From contig OY728165.1 of assembly GCA_963277665.1 (NCBI GenBank), forward strand, positions 1,753,766,772-1,753,830,771: a DNA stretch of 64,000 nucleotides, given 5' to 3'. The stretch is from Viscum album. Its lineage: Eukaryota; Streptophyta; Magnoliopsida; Santalales; Viscaceae. The notes beneath the pieces are model-generated. The model saw nothing but the letters and a program-made list of their open reading frames with translations. It had not been told where the DNA came from and searched no databases. This document shows, in pieces, positions 13,171-27,920 of this stretch. A program made the translations under genes and the position numbers. Every line of letters starts with the position of its first letter. Position 1 is the stretch's first letter.

Positions 13171-15735
13171 TGAGACCTAATAATTAAATTTATAATATTA
13201 ACATGAAATAAAAATAGACACATCCCAATAGACAGAGATCTTTAGTAGTCTTGGTATACTAGATAAATACATGATTCCCAGATTACATTTGAAATAAAAA
13301 ATTATAACATATTTTTATTTAAAAATTACATTGTTTTATGTATCCCTTATATATCAGAAAATGTACACTTCATGAAATCATCGGAAAATAAAAAAATGGT
13401 TGGATTTAATTCTTAGAAATTGTTACATACAAACAAATCTATCATGAATCAATAAGTATAATCATTATGGAAAGGTAAATTACTAATCACAAATGAAATT
13501 TTGAAAACATGAAAATTTTAATAAGATTCCAAATAATAAATATGGGATGTTAAATAAATGAAAAATGATTTTTTATTTAACTAATTAATGATGAAATTCA
13601 ACAAAAGATAATATCATTTTGAAAATATTTTGGATAATAATAACTAAATCAATAAATAATGAAATTATTAATTATCAATAATCATGTCTTAAGAATATGA
13701 TACATCTACCCTCAAGGTCATTAATAATATGGTTCTAAAATGCCACATAAAATATTAAATACTATATTAATGATTTTCTTCAACAGAATTTTGATGCATT
13801 GATGAGCTATATAATACTGGGACCTAACTACCACTACTTTTCTAAATCAATTCTCATATATTGATTAATCGGTTTAATTAATGAATCAATATACCTTGCC
13901 CTTTAATATTTGTATTGATAAATGAATTAGGGTTATCAATATTTCCCTAGTAAATAAAATTATTTTTAATGTAAAAAGTTTTATCTACTAATGTTATAAG
14001 GTTTATGAAAAAAGAACATATATGGTTAATAATATAGATATTTAGCGGGATTTAAATTTATAATGATCACAAGAAATTGAAAATTTCAAGGAAATTTTAT
14101 TATTACAAAAATGAATCAATAACATGAATGTCAATACATTCCATGATTAAAATGATCATTACCCATCCAATGTAAGAATAAGAATGGTATCAATACATCA
14201 TATCCACATTGAACTATTAATGAAGGGTTATTGTTTTTGATGAATAGTAATATAATAAAATTAAATTTAAAAATATTAGTGGTTAAAAAATCCATTTCAT
14301 TTTGAATATAGAATTTTAAAACCATAAAATATAAGAAAAATAATTTTATTTTCAATCACCAATGAAAATTATAATGTATTATTGAAAACATCGATTCATC
14401 ATGATGGATCGAGTTTCAATACATGAAATTTTTGATAAATTTACGATTATGTTCATATTTTTGGTAGTATACAAATGGGATTCATTTTGAGAACAACATA
14501 ATGATTACTATCAGAAAAAATTTAAAAATTCAAATGGGAAAAATGTCTTTAATAATTAACATGGAAATTGTTACAAAATTTGAAAACATTTTTAGAAAAC
14601 AATGTTTTGGAAGAAAATGTATTTCCATCATAAGAGACAAATTAGGTTTTATTTTAATAAAAACATTTTATTTATTATTATATATACCTAAGAGTAGGAA
14701 ATGATACAATTTCATTAAAATATTATTAAAAACTAGAGTTTAAGAAAATGAAAGGGGTTTATTATCCTATGATAAAATAATTTCCAACAATGATTATTCA
14801 ATTTTAAATAATACCAATTTAAAATAATTTTTGAAATAAACCCTTTTAATGGTTATAATTTTGAAGTTATTATTTTCCAATGAATTTCTTTTTTTTGTAA
14901 AATATAAATCCACATAATATTAGTGGAAATTACATATAATATATTAAAAACAATTTACACACATAGTAATATAATTTCAAAGACAATGAAGATGTAATAT
15001 AAACCAATTAAAATAAATTTAGTTATGTAATTATTTACCACTCAGTAACTTTTATTCAAAATTATCCTTGTTGAAATAATTCAAAATGAAACCCTAAATA
15101 AATTGAATTTTAATGAATAATGATATTATATGTAAAATAGTCAGTATTTACATTATATAAAATATATTATGTGCACACCAATATAATATGTATTAATGAA
15201 GGTAAAGTTAGACGAAGTCCCATAACTCACAATTCCCTATAAAAGAATAATAATTAAACATGGAATAGTTTTTGTAAACTTGATATTTAATTATAAAAAT
15301 TACCTTATTAGTATTTATAATATCATATATATTCATTATTTAACATATTAACATTATATTTTTAATAATATTTCATTATTCTCATTATTTCTTATGTTAA
15401 TTATCATTGTATCTCATGCATGTTTTGTAATAAAAATTCTAGTCATTGTACATATTATGTATTTCCACAACCTCTAGAATAAAAAACATGAAATAATTAT
15501 CAAGTTTATAAATAAATAATAGTTATAAGGACAATCAGGAAAGATGGTTCTGAGAGTTAATTTTTGTTATAATCATAGAGATACTATGTCACACATAGGC
15601 CTAATTAATGTTTTCATTTTACAATGATCGTTATGGAAAAAACGTATGTAATATTTTTTTGTTAAATCATAAAAATTATGTAATATATATAATATTATTT
15701 CATTACAAATTATTATATATTTCATCAATGAGGTG
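13171..15735. other. AT-rich stretch, no gene
   Basis: No coding frame or RNA gene is supported. The segment at 14530-14600 matches 6655-6725, so it belongs to a dispersed repeat lying upstream of the tandem-core copies. The remainder shows only low-complexity AT-rich sequence. Confidence 0.4.
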
Positions 15736-16205
15736 TGGTTATGAAAATGGAGTCACGACCCTTCGTGATGACAGTAGTCCACACGTACACGAATGGTGTT
15801 TTTATTATCTAGTGAAAGAAATAAAATGATATATTATATTTTAATATCGATTTATATATCATTAAAAACATAATTGGTTAATTTATATCATATATTTTCC
15901 TTAAATTTATCCTTATTACATTTCATGTAAATCTTTTTTGAAAAAATGATTCACAATATTTCATGAGGAGGTAGTCCTCCATACACATGAGTGACGTTAT
16001 CGTACCCACTATAGAATGGAATATGAAATGAAAAATATTAAATAGTTAATACATAGTTATAAATATGTTCTTAAAGTCATATATATTATATATATCAATC
16101 ATGATAACAAACAATGATATTATTAAATGAAAAAACAATTTCCATTTATTCACTAGGTGGTAGTTTATCGTACGAGTGAATGATAATTTTGTGACGCCTT
16201 CAATG
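15736..16205 (+). repeat. ~190-bp tandem repeat array, 3 monomers (array 2)
   Basis: Three copies of the core occur at about 15772, 15970 and 16157. Examples are ACAGTAGTCCACACGTACAC and GAGGAGGTAGTCCTCCATAC. Corresponding points are about 196 and 189 bp apart. The CpG dinucleotides inside the core (CGTAC, GACGTTATCG) are kept although CpG is rare around it. The array is followed by the same tail as array 1. It faces an inverted remnant of the same array at 17.95-18.16 kb. Confidence 0.7.
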
Positions 16206-17350
16206 GAGGTGGAGATAGTTATATTTTTTTAAATTAACCTAATAGAATATATGTATATTTAGGATACATATATTATTATAATAATATTTTTTCAATGATA
16301 TTATTCATTTGTTGGTTATTAAATAATATAAAAATTCTAATTGAAGAATTTTACATATTATTTTGGTAACCTCCTATAGATTTCACAAAATCCTTACAAA
16401 AATGTATCAATAAAAAAAATATTATTTGAGTATTAAAAGATATTTTTTATGTTATTTTGGTAGGTATTGGCTGATAAAAAAGGGATTTAATGTATGAATA
16501 TGAGAGGATATGTGGTGGCTGTTTGTAAGCGATGTTTGTGGCACACTTGAAATTCATCAACAAAATGTGTACCCATAGTTTTTAAATGAAATTATAATAT
16601 AAAATGTAGTATAATGTATTATTATAAAAAATAGGGTCTCAATATTAAAATAAAACACATTTTCGACATGTTTTAGGGACATTTGAACTATTCTATTTAG
16701 TTTAACCACTCATAAATCAATTTTTTCTTTAACAACATTAAATATATTTTTTTATATTTCACTATTAATTTTGGTCAATAAAGAAGTTAAAAATATCCGA
16801 TAACATAATGTTTTGTATTTCAAATATAAAATATTTTTTTAAATTCCCATTACCATATGTGATAATTTTTAATTTTAAATTAATCAAGGAGCCATGATGA
16901 TAAATCTGTTTTAAAAAATAGAATGTTTAAAAGTTAAAAACGTTTATATATAAAACATCAATATGAAAAGGATTAGTAATACCTAAATTGGATTAATTGA
17001 TATATAAATGAACTAATTTTATGTTAAATAAAACTTATAATATAGTTGATATTATAAATAATTTAGACGAAAAACGCAATTTTTAGTTAATATTCATTAT
17101 TTTCCAATATTAATTTAAAATTTGGATGTTCAAAAATTTCTCTAATATTCACCATTATATAATTACGATATTATAAAATAAAAATTAAATTTCTTTTCTT
17201 AAAATATAATTACTAAAATTATTAAAAATATATATTAAATTTACTATAGGTAACATGAATAAAACTATTTTTGGAAAAAAAAGATTTTTTCTGAAAAAAT
17301 TACATTTTCATTTAATTGGTTCTTATTTTCATTAAAATAAATAAATAAAC
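16206..17350 (+). repeat. LTR-like tail downstream of array 2
   Basis: Third + strand copy of the tail also seen at 1.1-2.1 and 12.1-13.2 kb. Landmarks include GAGAGGATATGTGGTGGCTG near 16502 (compare GAGGGGAGAGGTGGTGGG near 1418) and a segment like CCATGATGATAAATCTG near 16892. There is no coding potential. The copies differ by many substitutions and indels, so they are old. Confidence 0.55.
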
Positions 17351-17940
17351 AATGAAATTACATTATATGTTTTTGAGAAATATATTTTTCATAACAATGT
17401 TATAACTATTCAGACCCTTCATCTTAAATGGTATGTTATAATAGACTTGTTTAAATAATAATGTTTTTTATCGTATCTTGTTTCAATGAAACTCAATGTT
17501 GCATGAATTGAACTCTATCAAATATATTTAATTTTATTACAATATATATATCATATAATCACAGGTTTCTACATTCTCTTGTAGTCTTGGTGTGGCATTT
17601 TGGATACACTATAAAAAAATCTATTCTTTTTACATTTTTGGATTTTACAGATAAAAATAATGTAAAACATTTTTTTGAATATATTATAAAATTATCTAAT
17701 GTTTCATTTGAACATGGTTTTGTGTGAAAAAAAAAAGATATTGAAAAGTTGAAAAAATATAAAACAAAAAACAAATGGTGTTATAATTTCTCTAGTCGTT
17801 AAAAATTTATCATCTTCATTAAAGACTATTTTAACCAAAATAATATAATTTTCTTGTAATAAATAATATAATAAATGTTTTATTATATTTATGGTATAAT
17901 GAATATTTAACCCCCTATTCTTCTATAGAAAAATTAAAAT
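17351..17940. other. AT-rich stretch, no gene
   Basis: No feature is supported. A short minus-strand open frame at 17559-17774 is low-complexity and Phe-rich and is treated as chance. The stretch lies between oppositely oriented copies of the tandem-core repeat. Confidence 0.4.
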
Positions 17941-18170
17941 TTCTGCCACTCGTACGTGCATTCTACCACCACCATGAATGAAATGTTTCGTTATTTACCA
18001 CCCCCTTTCTTGAATGGTTCTATAAATTTATTAAATACATAGATATTTTAATATATTATATTATTAATGATTTTTATATATATAGGGTCCAATATATTAA
18101 TAATATAATCCAATATAAAATAAAAATGTTTCCCATGTGTAGACTATCGCCTCCATAAACAACATATTCA
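17941..18170 (-). repeat. Inverted remnant of 190-bp array, 2 monomers
   Basis: The reverse complement of the core occurs at 17947-17985 (CACTCGTACGTGCATTCTAC then CACCACCATGAATG) and again near 18134-18165 (CATGTGTAGACTATCGCCTC). The spacing is about 190 bp, as in the other arrays. It is in opposite orientation to array 2, which ends 1.7 kb upstream. Confidence 0.6.
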
Positions 18171-21100
18171 ATTTTTCATCATCACCAATTTTAACATCAC
18201 AAATCATAACTTAATATTTCATGAAATGAAATTAAATTATTATAAATAATAATAGAATATATATTTTATTTAATTAAATTATAATCAAATTATTTACTTA
18301 TTTCAAAACTAATAATATTGAAATTTATTTTATGATACTCATATGAAACAATCATGTATACTAATATAAAATAATAAAAATGAAAAACTACCTCATGAAT
18401 GTGAAATCTATGGTCATAATTGAATGGTATAAGAAGGATATAGAAACAAATTGTTCTATTAAATTATTAATTAATATGGTCATTTTTATTATGGAATAGT
18501 TTAATTCCTTTTCACGGAAGATTAGAGTTATGGTAATGGATTTTCATCACAAGATTTTCCTATTGAGTCATTTTTCATATTATTAACCTATTTTCATTTT
18601 TATTTTGAATGAATTGGATAAAAGGAATATTTTAGAAAGATTTTATTTTATAAAATTTAATTAATATTATATATTATGTTCATCCTTTGGAAGAAATATG
18701 ACTTACTTCTTACCAAATAAATAATGCTTTTTGTCTGTCTTTTATATCATTGGGACATATGCCACATTGACCACTTATTTTATATTGGATGGTGTATATA
18801 CATACATACGTTTGTTTTTATAATAATATGAACACACTCAATATATTTAAATTTCTAACACATTTTTATTTATTCATGGGAATACAATTTAAGAGTTACA
18901 AATGATGTAAGGATTTTCATCTATGAAAATTTTTCAATATGAAATATACAATATTAAAAAATTGTATTTTTTTGAGGTGTATATACTATTTTTTTTTTAA
19001 AAACACCGATGTATTATTAATTTTAATTAAATTTTAATATTTATTTATATTCATTATTTTATTTTTATTGTTTTTTTAATTATAATTATATTAATTAATA
19101 TTTCTATCATGATGTTATGAGTTATATTTTTACTAAATATGTTAACTTATATATTTTATATCTATTAAAAAGAATAATTTCAAAATATTATTGTTTAGAT
19201 TATAAAAAAAGATATAAATTTATAATATCCTGAATTCAGTATAATCCTAGAGTGAATTTTTCATAATTTTCATAAAAATTATCTTTTCGGTGAAAATTTG
19301 ATAATATATTTTTTTAAGAAGTCATTATTTCAATTCATCAATTAACAAATTGGGATTATATTTTATATTTTTTCTAAAATTCAATTTTTTCTTTTTGATA
19401 AAAAAATATCTAATTAATTTCATTCAAATAAATATTATATTTTAATTTAGTATTAAAATATTTTTATATTAAATCATTATTTTCTGGGCATATCTTTTTT
19501 ATTGGTATTTAGAGTTTTATTTGAAAATTAAAATATTACACCTACTGAAATGTATTTTATAAAATTGAATCCATTTTTATAATAATTATGTACATATTTT
19601 ATAATTATACGACATTAATTATTAGTCATTATGTATAGTATCATTGGTAAAAAATTCTGTTATTAGAGATAGAGTGAAAACATGATAAATGAAATAAATC
19701 TAAAATGATAAGGGTTAAAATGAAGAATGTTTTTAGAAATCTTAATTTTTATCATATTTTGACCCTATATGACCTCGTATTTGAGTATGAGTCATTTGGG
19801 GTCACTTTTCCTTGAGTAAAACAATATTATATTTTAATCATTTGAAAAATTCAATGTGTGTCTTTTGCCTCACATATAAAAGAACACCACTTATTGTCAA
19901 CTCACTACATGTCCAGTGCCACTTAACTCATCCAATCCCTACATAAATTAATTATTATAATATATATCCATAACCTATTATATTGGTGTTATAATAATAA
20001 AATCCTACGAAAACATTTTGTATTAACCTAAAGTGGCTTTCTGAATATGACGTATAGTTCATAACAAACTGTTTTGTTTTAATATTTTATTTTAGCTCCT
20101 TCAAACCTATCTTAATAATTATTTTATAATAACATATGTGTATTTAATACACATAAATATTATTATTTTTGTGTTATAATCTTTTGATCTCATATTCCAT
20201 CTTATGGGAAATGGAAATGTCATTCCAGTGGACTTGTGGATAACCAAATCTTCAATGCATTGGATTTATTTTTTTCATAAATTTTCTAAATATAAAGTTA
20301 AAATGATCTAAAATTTGAATATATATTATATTAATTAGGTAATTATAATAACATAAGGATAATATATCATATATTTTCTTATTTTTTCATCGAATTAAAA
20401 ATGATAACAGGGTGTGTGCCTATTTTTTGTGTACCACCTCCACGACGGGATATGTTTTATTTTTCATTCTTACATTATTAGAACGAAAATAAAAATAGAA
20501 ATAGTAAATAAAAATTAAAATAATAAAATATTTTTAGTCTATAAAAGTAAAAAAAACATTATTTATTCTCCACCTGTTATATAGTGAATTGGTTTACATG
20601 AATATGGACTCTCTACCGTCTTAATGAAATTTTGTTTTTCTTTATTCATTTCAGCCACACATGGTTGGTATAAAAATTTAATATAATAATTATATATGAC
20701 AAATAGAACATTGTTGTGATTTTTTTATGATATGATCATTATCAATATGACCATAGTTGACATACCGAATTCATTTTGGACAAATGACCCAAATGTCCTC
20801 AAAACGAATAACATTAATTTAATTGGTAAATTATTTGAATTTTAAATGAGTAAAATTGATATAAAATGAATAATAATCTAGAAATTTTTTTAATAATTGA
20901 ATAGATAACATGTTATTATTATTATTGAAGATAATGAGTGTAAATTATGATTCAGACATAAGGTAAGGGATTTTTAGTATCAATTCCACTTCGTTGAGAC
21001 ATTAGCTATTTTCATGAAAAATTTTCTTCTTATTGTGTATAAAATTTTATATATATAAAGTATAAATTTACATTCTAAAATTAAAATACATAAAATTAAA

Positions 21101-23185
21101 TTTTAATTATTTTTTTTTCTATTACAATGGTTCAGTTGTTTTGATGTAGTTAAATATTTTCTTTGATAATGTTTTTTAAAATGTATAAAACTCATTATCA
21201 TTTATATCAGTGATATTTTAAATGTTGGAATAATATTATAATTTATTATTATAATTTTGACAGAGGTAATTTTTCAATATGTTTTACATCCATTAAAATG
21301 TATTAAAAATAAATAATTTTTAAATTTTCCATATGGATTATTATTTACTTCTTTAAAAACAAAACAAAATCATTTCAATTTATATACCATTATAGAACGT
21401 TTCCAATATCGTTACAATTATTCATTATCAGGATTCATATAGAAGATAAAAATGAGTTTCAAAGGATATCCAATTCTATATATTATTGTAATTTATCATT
21501 ATTATGTGTTTTTAATTGGAAAAGACATATCTATGATTTTTATATAAAAAGGGGTTGTGAATTTATTTTGGTTCGAATTATTTTTCAAGTGTTTAATGAT
21601 AAAAAATTTAAATAATATTAACTTTTTATTTATATAGTACTTGATCATTATATTTGATTGGATGTGATCCTGGTAAAACATAGATTATGGGTTATCTGGA
21701 TTTACCTTAAATATTTAGTCCACAAGATATATCTCTCTAATTCATTTGGAAATGTTCTTTATCATCCTGGTAATGAAATAAGAAGTAAACCCGGGTGATT
21801 TATCCTATATATTAATCTTATATCTATTTATTATTATATGATTGAACATGGGATATCAAAATAAATATAAAAAATTACTACAAGGGTTTTAATTTTCTTG
21901 TTATGGGGTTTGAATCTTTTATATGGGAAAGAACTAATTTCCTCATAAGAATATAGTTTTTTTTATGTTTGATGAAAAATTTTAAAATATTAAATATTTT
22001 AGGTGATTTTATTTTATTCACTAGAATAATTAATTTATTACTTTTATATACCGTGCATATAATTTTTTTCTCACCCTATTTTTTCTATAGTTTTCCATTG
22101 GGTTTATTGATGTGTATCAAAAAAGAAGATGTCATGTTAATATTCATGAAGATTTAACCAAAATAGATCATGTAATTCATTTTAGAAAAATAATATTGTT
22201 CAAAAACATTATACTGAGTGTATTTTTCAACTATGTAATGTTTGATTTTTTATATATTAGTTATGACCTATTTCTCAAAAATCCTAAAACTATGAAGGCC
22301 TCTGGGAATAAAAGGAAGGGAAATATTTCCTAAATATAAAAGATTATGGAACATATTATATATGAATCTTTATACCCATTGATAATTCCTCATACCATTC
22401 TTGAAATTTATTGTAAATTGAAATCCATTACATGTTATATTTTTTATGGACTTTAAATCCATGTGTTTTAAAATACATGAATGTTTTTTCTAACTCAATT
22501 TTCATTCATTGAGTTACTGTAATTCACCAAAAAAATTATTCATATAATTTTTCTACACTATAAATTATGATTGAATTAAATTTGACTTAATCTTAATCTT
22601 ATATTGGATTACATTTCTTACTCAGGAACACATTTTTGAAGGATTTTTATATCAATTATTCTTCATTTGAATGATTTATTTATTTTTATTAATACAACAT
22701 TGTTGATAATAATCCACATCCAATTTATGAAAAGTTTTTCACTATTTTATTATTCTTTTTATCATAAATGACATTCAATATTATTTTCAAACACATATAT
22801 ATAATATTTAATGTGATAATTTGGTCTCACATTACCAATTTTCGAATAAATTTTTCTCTCCTTTTACAATGTGGGTTTTAATAAAGGAATTATTATATAA
22901 AAGGGGTTTTTCATTTTATGATAATAGATGTTACCGTTAACACCACATTTTAAAAAATAAACAATGCATTATTTATAAGGCTATATTAATGGGATTAGAA
23001 GTTAAAATACTTTTTGAGAAAATATTTTTCATGTTACAACTTCTAAAATTACTTTTTAATATGAATTGTAACATGGTTGTATTATCATTATAGATTTTTG
23101 TTGAGATATAAAAAGTTAGTTTTCAATTTAAATATCATATATTTATTTACTAAAATTTACTAAAAGATTAAATATGTCATTCATA
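18171..23185. other. AT-rich stretch with one inverted core remnant
   Basis: No coding region is supported. One more reverse-oriented core lies at 20410-20452 (GTGTACCACCTCCACGACGG). A TATA-like motif with a downstream CA-rich stretch (CACATATAAAAGAACACCAC) is at about 19871, but nothing coding follows it. Open frames at 21969-22333 are short and of random composition. The rest is unassigned. Confidence 0.4.
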
Positions 23186-23189
23186 TTTT

Positions 23190-25526
23190 TTGAGGCACAT
23201 TAATAGTCTATATTTTAATTTTTTGAAAAAATAGTTAAAGGTGCATGGTTGGAGCATGGCTAGTACTATCTATGAAAATATACCCTCAAAATAAGAGAAA
23301 ATAATCCAAATTAGTTTAACCATGACTCTTGGGTTAGATGTACATGTGAATCTTGAAATAAATTTCTTTTGTAACTTGAACTATTTTTGTATGGTTGGTC
23401 CAACATTGTGCTTCAATCATTCAGGGGGGTTCCTTAGGAATGTACAAATGAAACCCCTATATATGTATTATCTAAATATTTACCTTTTACATGTGATTTG
23501 TGGCCTCTCATATGGAGGAGAAAACATGGTTTTGTTAAATGTGTTGTCAATACATGGAACCTTTTATTACATTTGATTTTATCTTTTTCCATATTAGTCC
23601 ATTGACATTTCCACCCTCCTTTCTTCTCCCAATTCGCACAATAGCTCATGGAGAGCCCTCCTTCTAACAATAACTTATTATTTTAGAGATATCCCTCATT
23701 TAGTGTTCTACTAAAGTGTTTTTTATCACATTAGATAAATCCTGTTAATTATAAGACGCCTCTTAATTATTTTCTCTATTTCTCTTTAGATCTTCCCTAT
23801 TATCTCCATAAGACCTAATATGACATATATTCATGTCATTTGTCTATTTTATACATTTTCCCTAATTAAAACCCAAATAAAAGGTTGATATTAGATTAGG
23901 ATAATTCTAACAATCTATGGTTGGTGGTTCTATACATTTCCCTTAAATTATTGTTGTTTACATCTTGTATCATTGAATGATAAGCCTTATATTTCATGCA
24001 TTGTGTTGAAAATTAGTATAAAATAATTGTGCTAACTGGGAACTAATATAAAATCATTATGCGGCCTTTTTAAATGGATAAGGGCTAATAAAATCAATAA
24101 AAATACCCCTTTGGGTGGGTTCTATTGAATGATATTGTATTACATTCACACCTTTTAATTAAACCACTCTAATGTGTGTGTAGATTTCCAATTTCTAGTG
24201 GAATACATAGATGAATCCAATTAGTTATAATTTTATTTCATTTCCATCCATTAGAAATTTAAAAATTATATGGATACACTCAACCTAGCTTCAATTTATT
24301 ATTTGACGAAGATGTCTGAAAAAATTTACAAAATTATAAAATGGTAATGATATGACTCTTAAACCATTGTAAACCTTAAAAAATGAAATAATTAAAGGAT
24401 TGCTTGATTTAAATAGAGATAGATAATTTACATTGACTTGTGTTCAAATATTAATTGCAATTTCTGATTATTATTATTATTATTGTTATTGAACAATGAA
24501 AATGGGTTTCTGGGGAATGGTTATGTTGTATTGGACATGGTTATATAGATCTCATAATTTGGAATATTAGACTAGTTTCTACAAATAATTTATTGTGAAA
24601 TTTTTAAATGTAAATCATCACTATTTATTGGAAGTTGTTATATATGAATATCCATATTATTTCCAAGAGGTTGGTGGATATATATCCCCTCATAATTTAT
24701 CACGACGTTGGTCATGGTGGTCTACAACATTGGATGGGTTTTTTGTATATGAAATTCCGTATCTATGGATCCGTTTCATTTGATTTTCCACCTATATAAA
24801 ATATGATTCCCTTTGGATATTTGGGTTAGAAATTTGGAATTAGGCCATAAATGATTAGACTAGTGTCTCATGAGTATCTTTATCTTTATATAGTTTATTT
24901 ACATTGTTTTTTACATTTATTAGGCCTAAACAATATTAAATTTATATTCATAGAATGGATAGTATTAGATTTATTTGGTGGTGGGTCAATGAGTTTTAAA
25001 GTCACCCTACTTGGTCCATTTTTTGGTAACCAAATAGACATCAAGAATATATGTAGGGACAAATTTAATCACCAATTATATGATGTTTGATTTCTATAAT
25101 AGGTTAAAGAATGAGAGTAGAATACGGTGCTCATTCTTAGGATATTGATAGAGTTCTTCTTTTTTTATTTCTAAACAGATACCTTTAACAATTATAGTCG
25201 TATTCCTACGGTCTTGATTATTATATATCAGATTCTTTATGTCATAAATACATCATCTTTTTATTTTGATGCTAGATTATTATCGATACTTTTTATTTAA
25301 CTAGATTATTTACCTCCCTTGTTTTCACTTTTAACATTTCATCTAATTTAACAAATATTTCACATTGCACTATAATGAAATTATGAGTTTATAGTCTCCC
25401 CACGGAAGCACTAAAGACCCTCCTTTCTAGTTGGTAGCCTCTAGAATATGGGGAGGCATTCTTGAATCCGTATAGCCTACCACATTTAGTTACTTAGGAG
25501 CGAACAAGGTCTGTCGCACTATAATA
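23190..25526 (+). repeat. 5' LTR of G1
   Basis: This pairs in the same orientation with 30867-31137 plus 39408-41265. Shared landmarks include TTTAACCATGAC (23310 and 31018), a TTTCCACCCTC segment (23609 and 39581), GGTTGGTGGT (23920 and 39811), CCCTTTGGGTGGG.TCTA (24107, compare 39999), CCTTTTAATTAAA (24151 and 40048) and TATTTATTGGAAGTTGTTA (24622, compare 40580). The 3' end is set by the primer-binding site that follows. The 5' end is uncertain by tens of bases because sequence near it is badly decayed. Confidence 0.75.
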
Positions 25527-25540
25527 TTGTATCAGAGGGA
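25527..25540 (+). promoter_or_regulatory. Primer-binding site of G1 (initiator Met-tRNA)
   Basis: TTGTATCAGAGGGA directly after the LTR matches the plant gypsy primer-binding site TTGGTATCAGAGC, complementary to the 3' end of initiator Met-tRNA, with one G missing. It primes minus-strand cDNA synthesis in intact relatives. Confidence 0.7.
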
Positions 25541-26575
25541 TTATTTTTCTTTTTATGATACTATTATTTTGAAAATATGAAATTAGGTAGTATAAAAACA
25601 TTCATATAATCAATTTTTTATGTAGTTAAACAACATTTGTTGAAAATCCTTGTTTTTGGGGATGGAAATTATGGTTCTTAATTTCAATTGTTATATTTGA
25701 ATTATTTTTACCATTGCCTAACTGACATGATATATGATGTTTTTTTATGTATTTTTCCCGTGAAGTATTATTGCAAGAATTATTTTTTATAAATAATTTT
25801 ATCTATAGAGGAGTTTATATGTCATGTATATTCCATTACTTGATTATTTTTCTCAATGTGTTTACTATTTCATATTATATGTTTCCTAAATTATCTAATA
25901 CAAATTTAATTATACTACCTTGTGGGAATTTTGAAATATTATTTGGAACATAATTTTCTTTCATCAGTCAAAATGTGATTTTCCTATATATCCTGATGGT
26001 GTCACATTAACTATCCAATTACCACATGTTTCAGATATGTAACTTTGGTTAATTGATCTAAAAAATATTTTCATTTTGATTAAATGGATTATAATTTTAA
26101 TTTATAATTTGGTGCCTATATATATTGGGAATGGTCATCTATATAATTTAATCATTATATATGGACTCATTATTACCTAAAACCGACCATGACAGTCTAG
26201 TATCAGCTACATGATTTCCAATTTTATCCTACAAAACACAATAAATTATAAATTTTAAATAGTAAATCATCTAATAAAACAATTTTTAAGAATAAATTTT
26301 ACTATATTATGACTCATAAAATTATTGTAACAACTAAAAAGATATGAAAATTACAATGTTAAGAGAATTTTCTTCTATAACATGTAGTTGACACACCATA
26401 TAACATAGCCCTATTCATTAGAACTTGAAATCTTAACAATTCCCTATTATTTGTGGTGGGTAATTATGTTCTCATGTTTTGGATGATGAATCCTTATTCG
26501 AATTTTCATCCAAAAATAAAATAACTTCATCTAAGTTATCATTTAGTGAGTCATTTGATTGGGGTTATAGATATA
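25541..26575 (+). other. G1 leader / untranslated region
   Basis: Sequence between the primer-binding site and the first gag-like signal. Open frames here are short and AT-driven. It has the position of a gypsy 5' leader; nothing more specific is visible. Confidence 0.4.
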
Positions 26576-27900
26576 TTCTTTTATGACGACCTCACTTCAT
26601 GTTCCAGAAGTTGGTAAAGGTCATTCATCTAACATGGTGGGACCAGACCCACCAATGTTTACAAGTGAATAACCTCATATTTTACCATGGATGCCGAGAT
26701 TTCTAGTAAGAGTATACAACTACATTCTTGGGGGATGGAGGACCTAGGGATGCCGAGATATGGTAAATGTCAATATTTGTCACCTTTCAACATTTAAAAA
26801 TTCTTCTATAATGGATGGTTAAAATTATAATCTACATGGTTTATGGATAATCCAATCATTGGTTGAGTGCTCCAAATATGGTATATAATGTTTGGGATAT
26901 GGTCTTAAGGGATATGTGTAGAACATTATATGGTTTATCTTTTATTGAAACATAAAGTGTATAATAATATATAATGATTATACACCTAAAATAGGGATCT
27001 ATTTCATGATGGACTACTCTATCCATTTAACATTGATCATATGAATTTAATCTATATTTTTTGGTTGATGAGGTGTCTTGGGGGAGATTCTTTGGTGATA
27101 GGATCTGATATTATAGCCAATATTATATAAATTTCTTTCAAATGCATACTATATCTGAGAATATGGACTAGAACCCTATAATAGTTAATCACATGAGAGA
27201 AGATGAAGGTGTGGGGATGTGTTGATCAATGATGAGATATGTATAAGTTCATGATGGGGTATAATATAATTTACTAGATTTTCTCATAGAGGAAGAAATA
27301 GTTACTCTATGTACACATATAGTTATGATTTATTCCATTAGTGTGGAAAGCCAACTCACACAAAGACTTAGTGCAATTGATACTATGAAGATTTTCGAGA
27401 CTGTGGAATAGTTTTACATCATTAGTGATTCTTCTAGGCCATCGAACCTATACAGTTTGGAAGAGGATCTGTACAAGATCTGACATCTCAAGTAGTAGTT
27501 GAAGACCAATTCAATGCTACATAAAAGAGTACCAGTAGCTGTATAGAAAATGGGTTGGATGGGGTTGAGGAAGATAGAATAATCGCACGCATCACATGTT
27601 CATAAGAACTGCTCACTATTTCTAGGGTGCATCTCATGATTGAGGATCAATCCAATTACTTGTGGGACATCCTACACTACATGAGTAGAGTGCTGTAATT
27701 TCAATAGCACGATGTGATATATTAGTAGCCTTTAAATTACTATATGCCATATTTGACATAAATGATGCAAACTTATTTATTTATTTGGCTATCTTGGAAA
27801 ATTTCTGGCTCAGCAATCTGTAATTTTTTTAAATTGAATCATGATAATCAATTTAATGTGTGATAATATGGTGTATTCCAAATAAAGGATTTCCCCCTTA
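26576..27900 (+). pseudogene. G1 gag remnant
   Basis: This lies between the leader and the protease remnant, where gag is expected. Around 27060-27330 disconnected frames give a pattern (W..FF..R.., later EEE.VTL) like the capsid-type retrotransposon gag domain, with many stops and frame changes. A GGATGCCGAGATTT / GGGATGCCGAGATAT pair at about 26690 and 26749 is a small local duplication. No CCHC zinc knuckle could be made out. The assignment rests mostly on position. Confidence 0.4.
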
Positions 27901-27920
27901 ATAGAAGTGGTTTCTTTTTC

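Noticed and set aside
19861..19960. TATA box with possible transcription start of a host gene
   Set aside because: No coding exon, splice pattern or conserved frame follows within several kb.
24466..24490. ATT trinucleotide run in the G1 5' LTR
   Set aside because: Short microsatellite, no further meaning.
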